A DNA stretch of 64,000 bases from assembly GCA_916613615.1 (NCBI GenBank), contig OU744733.1:35999939-36063938 (forward strand). Reading direction: 5' to 3'. A model generated the notes under the pieces. That model searched no databases. It was not told where the DNA came from and was given only the letters and a program-made list of their open reading frames with translations. This DNA is from Steromphala cineraria (Eukaryota > Mollusca > Gastropoda > Trochida > Trochidae). Of the stretch, positions 56,191 to 64,000 are shown piece after piece; the stretch's first letter is position 1, and every line of letters begins with the position of its first letter. The translations under genes were made by a program, and so were the position numbers.

Positions 56191-56560
56191 ACAAGATGTG
56201 TTTGTTAAACACTGATGCCCCCGGATATCAGGAAATTGTTAATGTATATTTTTGTGTCAATATGTTACTGAGACATTTCTGAAATATGAAAAAGGTCTAT
56301 CTTTATCCTATCACAAGTTATGGACAAGGTTAAGGTTTTCAATACATGCTTGCTGCGCCAAGGTCAAGGTAAAGAGGTCAAAACTAATGATCTCATCTAA
56401 AAGGTCTTATCATGATAGATGCACATGTTAAATATCAATGGTTTACCCCAAAGCAATCAAAAGTTATCAGCACAGTTAAATTTTTTTGTGACAAACAGAC
56501 TGTCAGACATAAGGACAGGAACAATATACCCCCAGAATCTCTGATTCGGGGGCATAAAAA
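56191..56560 (+). mobile_element. Helentron-like family B copy 2
   Basis: Left hairpin GTGTTT-GTT-AAACAC, tag ATGCCCCCGG. Right hairpin ATACCCCCAGAATC/GATTCGGGGGCAT followed by AAAA. The body is longer and more diverged than the other two copies. Confidence 0.8.
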
Positions 56561-56860
56561 GCACTGTACTGTTAAATTTTACAATATAGTACAAATCATT
56601 TTTTTGACAGATTAACTGCACATTTACAATGATCATTGTTAAAACTAATCAACAATGCTTAATAATGGCATCAGAAGGCTTTTCACACTCGTAGTGCGGA
56701 CGAATGGCTTCATGCACTTCTCCTCATTGTTTTTGAGCAAGTGTGCTCTTTTATCACATGTTGGCGAAAGTAAATCAATAGAATTAGTAGAGAATTAGAA
56801 TGTGTTAAAATCATGTTCTCATACTAATACATGGATGTCCCCTTGAATTTCGTTTTTAAA

Positions 56861-57116
56861 ACAAGGCGTGTTTGTGAAACACGAATGCCCCCGGATGCAT
56901 CCTGCTTGCTGTGTCAAGGTCAAGGACACAAGGTCAAATGTCATGGTGTCATCTGAAAGGTCTCATCACAAGGGATCCATATGTCAAGTATCAAAGACCT
57001 AGCTCTGACCAATCAAAAGTTATGACCAAGGTTAAAGTTTTTGTGGACAAATGGGCAGACAGACGGACAGGTGAAAAACAATATACCCCCGGAATCTCCG
57101 ATTCGGGGGCATAAAA
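56861..57116 (+). mobile_element. Helentron-like family B copy 3
   Basis: Nearly identical in layout to the copy at 49349: GTGTTTGTGAAACAC, ATGCCCCCGG, GTCAAGGTCAAGGACACAAG, a GACAGACGGACAG run, and the right hairpin CCCCCGGAATC-TCC-GATTCGGGGG then CATAAAA. 256 bp. Confidence 0.85.
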
Positions 57117-60100
57117 ATACCCCGGTAGAACTGTCCCTTTAAGTCTCCACATTTTCCTCTTATCCTCCAGTGACACTCTGTTTTGAGGCCGTATGAGGCA
57201 TCTACAGATAAGAGACGACACTAATTAGTGAACGAGAGGAAGTTCTCTCAGTTTGCTGTAGTTGGAATACAAAGCAAGCACTTTACAATCACCCACAAAT
57301 TCATTTATCTGACACCACAAATCCATTTAGCCAATATCTGTGTAGACTAGATTTCCCCAAACGAGCCCCAGGATAACCAAGAATTCGATCAACAAACTAA
57401 AAAGACCACAATTTTATCCTCATTAAGCTGAAATACATCGGAGACCTAATGTTAACGAGTATGTTCTGTCAGGATATCTAAAACATGACTGAGATGAAGA
57501 ATAAAAATATGGTGGGAAGTTTTAGCCCACGATCTTTACGGCCACATCATTTTGGCCGGAAGTTGACCTTTTTGGTCTCATGGGCGCCGGCAGTGGAGGT
57601 ACCAAAGTGTTTGAATTTGGTTGCTCAAAGTGAGTTTTTACCTCAATGACGATAGTGAAACTAGGTCAGGAAGGGGCCGGCGTATTTCCGGTAGACATCT
57701 TGTACGTAGAAGGCAGGGGGATAAAATATTAGTAAGACAAGGTTGGCCAACCTTGTCTTACTTATATGACTCAGTCGAAGCCTGTAGATGAACACAAAGA
57801 TACAGTCTGGATGTGACTTAGTAATAAAGAACATAATAAAGGTTTCCTACGGAGAACAATTGCTAAACATGACAATCCGTCAAGCAAATTGACAATCAGG
57901 TAAATGAAATGACCAATGTTATCGGTGCAATAGAAAATGAGACTTCAAGGAACTAATGGTATCTTCCATTTCTGGTGTGTCAAAAATGTGAATGACTTCA
58001 CATGACCTTTTTGGAGACGTATTCAAAATTATGCTTTTATATTGGATGGCATAATCTGGCATAATCATTAATCTTCAAACAGTGTGAGTAAAACTGCCAA
58101 GTTCCAAGGAATTAAAGTTTGAAAATATGTTCTGATGTAAGCTTAGCTAACCAATCACAAGTTGTCCAGCAAAAGCCTATGGTATCAAATGAAGAAGTTA
58201 ATCGGTAATAACTAATCAAGTAACTCCTATAAACCATGGCTTTAAAAAATCAATGCTAGCTGTCTTATAAGTGCGATGATGTGATTGGTTCCTAATGGCT
58301 AGGTTTCGCCTACCTGAAAAATCATGCGATCTACTGCTCTGTTGTCAGACCTAGTGACAAGGATGTTACACCTCGATAAAGGTAATATTTTGAAATTTGT
58401 ATTCCTGGGAACTGGGTCAATTTTAATCAAACTGTCCTGCAGACTTCTCTCGCCAGTGAAATTGAATTACAACAGATCTTTTTCAAACTTTGAAGAACCT
58501 GGAACCTGGAAAAGGCGCCATATTTTATCATTATTGGTAGATCTAGATTTCAAGTAAATAGGGTGATGTATTCAAAGGAAGTTTCCTAGAAACTATAAGT
58601 AAATAAACATGTTTATCCAGTTGTTCATCAAAAGGGTCAGACACGAGGCATCAGACGGGTGTTCATCTAGTTACAGAACCATAAAGGACCATTCCAAGTA
58701 AAGAGACATATATTCAATGCAAGCTTCCTGGGAAACATCAGCCAGACAGGTCAGTGTTGTCAAGCTCTCTGTCAACCTGGTTATGCTGATTTTGTCTCAT
58801 GGATAATTCCATCGACTGTTGCCCCTTACCATTTCAGATTGTCACTAAGTAGATTCTGATGGAAGAAGATTCCTTGGAACATCTGTAGCTTCACAAGAGC
58901 TTTAGATAACACTAAACTGATGATCTTTTAGTCTTTCATTTTCTGGTCTAGAGATTAAATTCAATTGTTTCCTTGATTAAGTGCAAATTTGACACTTGTA
59001 CCATCTGGAGTTAAAATATACTTAACAACTTATGTCATTGTTTTTTTTACATAATTAATATAATTTTGTCATTCAAAGTTTGTGTTTTATTTTAAATTTT
59101 ATCCAATTATCTAAATTTGACGCATGAAAAACAACAAATTCTATAGGTATTTTTATTGAGAATACTTTTACAATAGATAAGACTATTCCTGTATCAGATG
59201 CTAATACCTGTTACCGACTTTGCAACTGCAAGATTGCCAAATTCAGGGGTGACTGCTTTAACAAAAAACAGTAAACTGCAGTCATCTTGTGTTGAATTTT
59301 GTCAATTTTATTAAAATATGATCTATTTGCTACACTATGCTACGCATGTAGATCATACCAGACTCAGTTATAACAGCCGTCAGAGTCTCCTTTGACTCAG
59401 CCAATCAGCTACTTTGCCCGGTACGCTTGAGTGCTGGCGACGGGTATTCATGTCCAATCTTCAGAACTCGGAAAACAAACATTTCTCACTATTTCTCAAT
59501 GTTGATAACAATATTTTCTACCATGCCCGAATGAATTACAAAAACTATGCTTTGTATTGCCTCTATCAATCTGTTGGTCGAAAAAGATCCATGCAAATAC
59601 TATAATATGTTACCTTTATCAAAGAAATTTCCGCATGCCACACTGTGCTGTCGTAATACACGGGACAAATTCAAACAGCAAGCCAAAGTCGCTATTTAAG
59701 GAACAGTTACGTTATAATAACGTTTGAATATTCCCTTTCATTTTTTCAATGAAACGATTTATGCTCTTTAAATTCGTTATATTTTGTAGCCATAAATATA
59801 CTGACACAAAAGAGAAGACCAGAACTGACATAAAAACATTAGATAAAGTCTTGTTGATTTGATATCACAAATATTTGATGTACATATGCAAATTAGAAAG
59901 AATCTTGTTCTGTCAAATACTCAAACATTATAATTGAATTCGTGAATGATTTGACCTATGCAAATTACATAACATTGCTTTTGGTGATTGATTGGTGGAT
60001 GAAATCTTCCTCAGATCGAGCGGTAAAAAATTACCCTGACAGCTGAACTTATGGGGCATTGTGAGATCAATAATCTGCATAACGTAGTGAAGAAAATTAT

Positions 60101-61221
60101 GATATCATTTTAATGAGATTGTGAATTTTGTATACATATAGTAAATGATATAGGGATATTTTTTAATCAATCCAGGCTATTTGTTCAAATGATGAAGATG
60201 ACAATAGCTCTGCTGTAAGCTAACAGTGCAAATCTCGTTTCTTGATTAGTTAGGTCATAGAACAGTTTGATGAGAAATATTCCCATCAAGAGTGACACTC
60301 TCTGGCAACCCTGAGTAGAATCCTAATGATTTCAGGAAATACCACTTTGAAGCTAACAGTCAGCTGCAGAAACCTCAGGAAGCACAAATCCGACTCTTAA
60401 AACATCAACCATCTCAGGAGAGGCCTGTTCAAACAAGGCCAGTAGTCTGACAATTGGATATTTTTAAATATTGAGAACCATGACATTTACCCTTTTGATT
60501 TAATGTTAAGATTTTTGAAAATCCGATATTTTTGAATATTGAAAATCATGACGTTAACCCTTTCGATTGAATGTAAAAATTTCTTTATTATTCGTTGAGA
60601 AATCCTTTTATTAAATTTGTTTATATCCTGGGTGCATTATACATCAATACTGTTAATCTTTACTTGAAGAATCGCCTTGAGATTATTAATTTCAAGCAAC
60701 AATTTGATCAGCAATTATTCCCGACAGGCAATTATTTGAGTTAGGCAAGTATTTTTTCTCGGAGCAATTTCTTGTGAATGCAAAAATAAAATGCAAAAAA
60801 AGCGTCATCATCAAGAATTTCTGTTTGCTGATATTAAGATTATTTGCCCACCACCCTTTTGGTTTGGTGTCCCTTAAAAATGATAAGATTTAGGATACTT
60901 TTACCTTTGCAAAATGGCCCATTTGCTTAAAATTTGGTGAAATGACCCCCTCAGCTGATCACCTAAGTACAACACTGGCTTTTACAAATAGTTAAGCATT
61001 TCATAATTAATATATATATGCTAGAAGTACTTAGAAAAGGGAAAATACAACAAAGGAATGTTTGCATGTACACTGTAAATTAAACATGGCGATTATTCAA
61101 GGCAGGCGATTATTCAAGGGTTTACAGATAGTTATGGAAATGAGGGGTTAAGTCTTTATTAATACTGGTGAACACCTCAAACAGCCTTTCCAAAATTCCT
61201 TATTTTGCACCTGTATCAAGT
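57117..61221. other. No gene seen; palindrome and two small duplications
   Basis: No coding region supported. Contains a relic GTAGAACTGTCCCTTTAA (57124-57141) resembling a TTAA MITE end, a 32-bp palindrome, an imperfect duplication at about 58550-58740 (AAGTAAA... TTCCT-GG/AG-AAAC) and a roughly 75-bp duplication at 60455-60590 (GATATTTTTRAATATTGARAA). Confidence 0.4.
57731..57762. repeat. 32-bp perfect palindrome
   Basis: AGTAAGACAAGGTTGG is followed immediately by its exact complement, with no spacer. It could extrude as a cruciform or be the core of a foldback element. Confidence 0.97.
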
Positions 61222-61587
61222 TTAAAGGGGCAGTATAAGCACATTTTTAGGGGAATATAAGGTGATGTCAGGAAAATAACAATTAATGGTTCCAATTGAA
61301 AGACAATGTATAAACCCAAAGGAGATGTAATAATTCAAATATATAACGTAAAGTTTAGCTGTGCGATTCTTTTTTCTTACACAAAATGAATTAAAGGTGT
61401 TCACACAAAATGGCCGCCAATGGATTTTATGTGAATCCTCATACTTTGTCCTCTTACTATGTAAGATTGGCTTGTGTGATGAGAATTTTGTCACTGTCAA
61501 AATAATACATTTAGTATTAACTTACAATTATCAGTGAAAATTTGGAAATATAAAATTATCAAAAAAAACGTGCTACTGCCCCTTTAA
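61222..61587 (-). mobile_element. TTAA MITE copy 5
   Basis: Element 61226-61583 (358 bp) between TTAA sites, same orientation as copy 2. Left terminus AGGGGCAGTATAAGCAC, right CGTGCTACTGCCCCT. Confidence 0.92.
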
Positions 61588-62128
61588 AGGACTCATTTGG
61601 ATGTAAAAGGAAATAATTCACGAGTCAGCACTTGAAGCATGATAACTTGCCTATGCTTGCCTTGCAATATCATTTTTTCCAGAATTTAATTCAAATTTAT
61701 CTTGGAGGCTTTAAACTAATGAGCTCCTGGATCAAGTTACATCTAAATGATAGGGAGTGGAGTAATGCAGAAAATAAAGGGGGCTAACTTTCTTTGCATC
61801 TGATTTTTCAACTTATTAATATCAACATGATTATACTCTTGACAATGACATAATTTAACTGCATGAGTAATATAACTTAAAACGTGATTTTTAAGATATT
61901 CATTGAAGCAACATTGTGCCCTCACAATGAAGTCAACTTTGCAAGAAGTTATGGATTTATTGCAGTGATATTTTTCTTCTTTCGGGCACCAAAACTTGAA
62001 CTTGTAACAATACAACATGGATTAGCTTTAAAATAATATTTTTCATCAAAAGTTGATACATTTTTATCAAATGACACTATTAATTAAGTTTGGCATATGT
62101 GACCTGAAACAACTCATGGAGTGGCACT

Positions 62129-62352
62129 TTAAAGGGGCAGTAGCATGTTTTTTGATAATTTTATATTTCAAATATTTCACTGATAAAATTAATGTAAGCT
62201 TATGATAAATGTATTAATTTGACAGTGACAAAAATCACATTACACAAGCCAATCACCCATAGTCAGAGGACAAAGTATGAAGATTCACATAAAATCCATT
62301 GACGGCCATTTTGTGTGAACACCTTTAATTCATTTTGTGTAAGAAATGGGAA
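62129..62352 (+). mobile_element. TTAA MITE copy 6, truncated
   Basis: Left TTAA and AGGGGCAGTAGCATG present; the match to copies 1 and 3 runs to TTAATTCATTTTGTGTAAGA and stops, so the right third is lost. Confidence 0.85.
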
Positions 62353-63079
62353 TCTTCTTTAATTGTTACTTAAGATGGATAGGACAGAGAAAGTTTTAAA
62401 CATTTAAACACATTTTTAACCACTAAATGGTTGATTAGAAAAGTTGTTCCTGCCTCAAAAGTTTAAAATAAAAAATATTTCTTCCTTAAAACTTTGATGC
62501 ATCTCTAAAAACATTGACAAATTACTTTTCTTGCATCTTATAAAGGGAATTGATATGAATAAAAAACTAAGCTGTAAGTGACAATAGAAAAAGAACTTTA
62601 ACATAGACGTTCTTTGCCAAGGGCATATTGAACTTTTTTTTGAGAATTACATGAAAAAATTTAAAAGAAAAACATCTCATTATAAAAACCTTTATGACCT
62701 CTAATAATAATTTTAAGTGAAACTGGAATCAATGTTGAACATCAATTTTGACTTCTGCACAAATTAACATATGGTGATCGAAGACAATTTTTTTGTTAAG
62801 AAAAATGTTTAAGAATTTGTAAGCAATCTTTCCAGTAAAAAACGACAAAATGATATTTGGTTTCAATTTGATTTTGAAAAAGAGCCATTAACACTTGATA
62901 TTTTAAATAAATTTCAAAAAGGGGGACAGGATTAACACACAAATTATCATGTAATGGTCCTCGGAGAGAATGATGGTAACAGTAGTAGCTAAATTGTAGA
63001 AAAGCATTAAGAAAAGACAAGGATAACCGTCATCAACATATGAAGGAAGACAAGAGTAATTCTATGAATGAACAACTTC
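62353..63079. other. AT-rich DNA, no gene seen
   Basis: No supported feature. Confidence 0.35.
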
Positions 63080-63459
63080 TTAAAGGGTCAGTAGCATACT
63101 TTTAGGGAGAATATAAGGTGATGGCAGGAAAATGAAAATTAATGGTTCCAATTGAGAGACAATGTATTTAAACTAAATGGAGCAGTAATAATTCAAATAT
63201 ATAACGTAAAGTTTAGCAGCAATAGCTGTGCGATGACTTTTTCTTACACAAAATGAATTAAAGGTGTTCACACAAAATGGCCGCCAATGGATTTTGTGTG
63301 AATCTTCATACTTTATCCTCTGACTAAATGGATGATTGGCTTGTGTTATGAGATACTGAGTTTTGACACTGTCAAAATTATACATTTAGTATTAACTTAC
63401 AATTATCAGTGAAAATTTTAATATATAAAATTATCATAAACGTGCTACTGCCCCTTTAA
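63080..63459 (-). mobile_element. TTAA MITE copy 7
   Basis: Element 63084-63455 (372 bp) between TTAA sites; orientation as copies 2 and 5. Left terminus AGGGTCAGTAGCATAC is mutated, right CGTGCTACTGCCCCT is intact. Confidence 0.92.
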
Positions 63460-63801
63460 CATATGCTTGAAAACGGTATAAGGATCTATACCGAAACATC
63501 GTTACTGTCAAATAAAGAAGATGTTCATCCATTGAACAACTCTTGTTTCCTCTTACAATCAACTTCTAAAATACAACTCACAGCTCAATCAACTCATGAA
63601 GTCAGCCACCAAAGGAACAGGAGGGGCAAAATTTTGCAGTTGCATGTTTCGGGGGTTGGACAAATACATGTATCTTAGTTATACAACAAACATTTTTGAT
63701 TACATATAACAATTTTTCTTTCTTATAAAAATGTGATTATGATATTGATATATCAAAACAGTATACTAATAAAGTACTTATGAGACTAGAACAATTAATA
63801 A

Positions 63802-64000
63802 CAAGCAACTGACATGGTTGAGCTATATCCCCCGCAAATTGCACAACATATATAGGTTTTCCTTATCATATTGCTAACATATTATTGTCGCACAAAATAA
63901 CAAAAAAATTCAAAGATATGAAGGAAACTGTTCTAATCAAAAAACTTACTGGGGTAATGATACCAACTTTATGTTCACTGTTGAGCATAATTCGAGTAAC
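63802..64000 (+). mobile_element. Possible family D-like left end at window edge
   Basis: ACAAGCAACTGACATGGTTG can form CAAC/GTTG, followed by ATATCCCCCGC, the same order of hairpin and tag as family D. It runs out of the window, so the right end cannot be checked. Confidence 0.45.

Noticed and set aside
57560..57650. Possible first exon starting ATGGGCGCCGGCAGTGGAGG
   Set aside because: The frame closes after 17 codons and no clear donor or partner exon was found.
59414..59605. Small frame preceded by a CCAATCAG box
   Set aside because: No homology recognised and no splice or polyadenylation support.

Overview
The window is eukaryotic nuclear DNA, AT-rich and dominated by interspersed repeats. 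It most likely comes from a lophotrochozoan animal, probably a bivalve mollusc. The reasons are an intron-containing gene with GT-AG junctions, an uninterrupted rhodopsin-like GPCR, a full DIRS-type retrotransposon, non-LTR and Tc1 relics, tRNA-headed SINEs, and repeats full of GACCTTGACCTTTGAC, a pattern I associate with marine molluscs. The organism call is inference; no rRNA or mitochondrial marker is present.

Host genes are few. At 572-4817 (minus strand) six exons join in frame into a protein of about 590 residues with a (PSGPSSP)8 linker, a short coiled coil and a C-terminal BEN-like domain. At 31753-32940 (plus strand) a single exon encodes a 395-residue class A GPCR of melanocortin/EDG/cannabinoid/adenosine style; it lies just downstream of a roughly 1 kb satellite.

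Autonomous or once-autonomous transposons are: a 5'-truncated non-LTR reverse transcriptase (9707-11419) with a decayed relative at 14.4-15.8 kb; an uninterrupted Tc1 DD34E transposase (12020-13036); and a full-length DIRS-like element (37442-43838, minus strand) with gag, RT-RNase H and tyrosine-recombinase frames, inverted terminal repeats and an internal complementary region that joins the complements of both ends.

Non-autonomous elements fill most of the rest. (i) Seven copies of a 325-372 bp MITE flanked by TTAA with ends AGGGGCAGTAGCACG, one of them inside the LINE relic. (ii) Four or five unrelated families sharing one architecture: a left hairpin, a short GC-rich tag, a microsatellite, and a right hairpin ending in the complement of the tag. 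They look like Helentron-associated (HINE) elements. (iii) A 420 bp miniature LTR element (33584-34003) with a tRNA-Lys primer-binding site and a tRNA-like pol III unit inside each LTR. (iv) A TTAA/CCCTTACGATG MITE, a TA-flanked 1.1 kb MITE, a foldback with an 8-bp target duplication, and several other foldbacks. (v) tRNA-derived SINEs and a short poly(A) retrocopy with a very long target duplication.

The most unusual items are the miniature LTR element carrying tRNA-like sequence in its repeats, which resembles the plant Cassandra elements that carry 5S RNA, and the repeated hairpin/tag architecture. The last 7 kb and 57.1-61.2 kb hold no recognisable gene.
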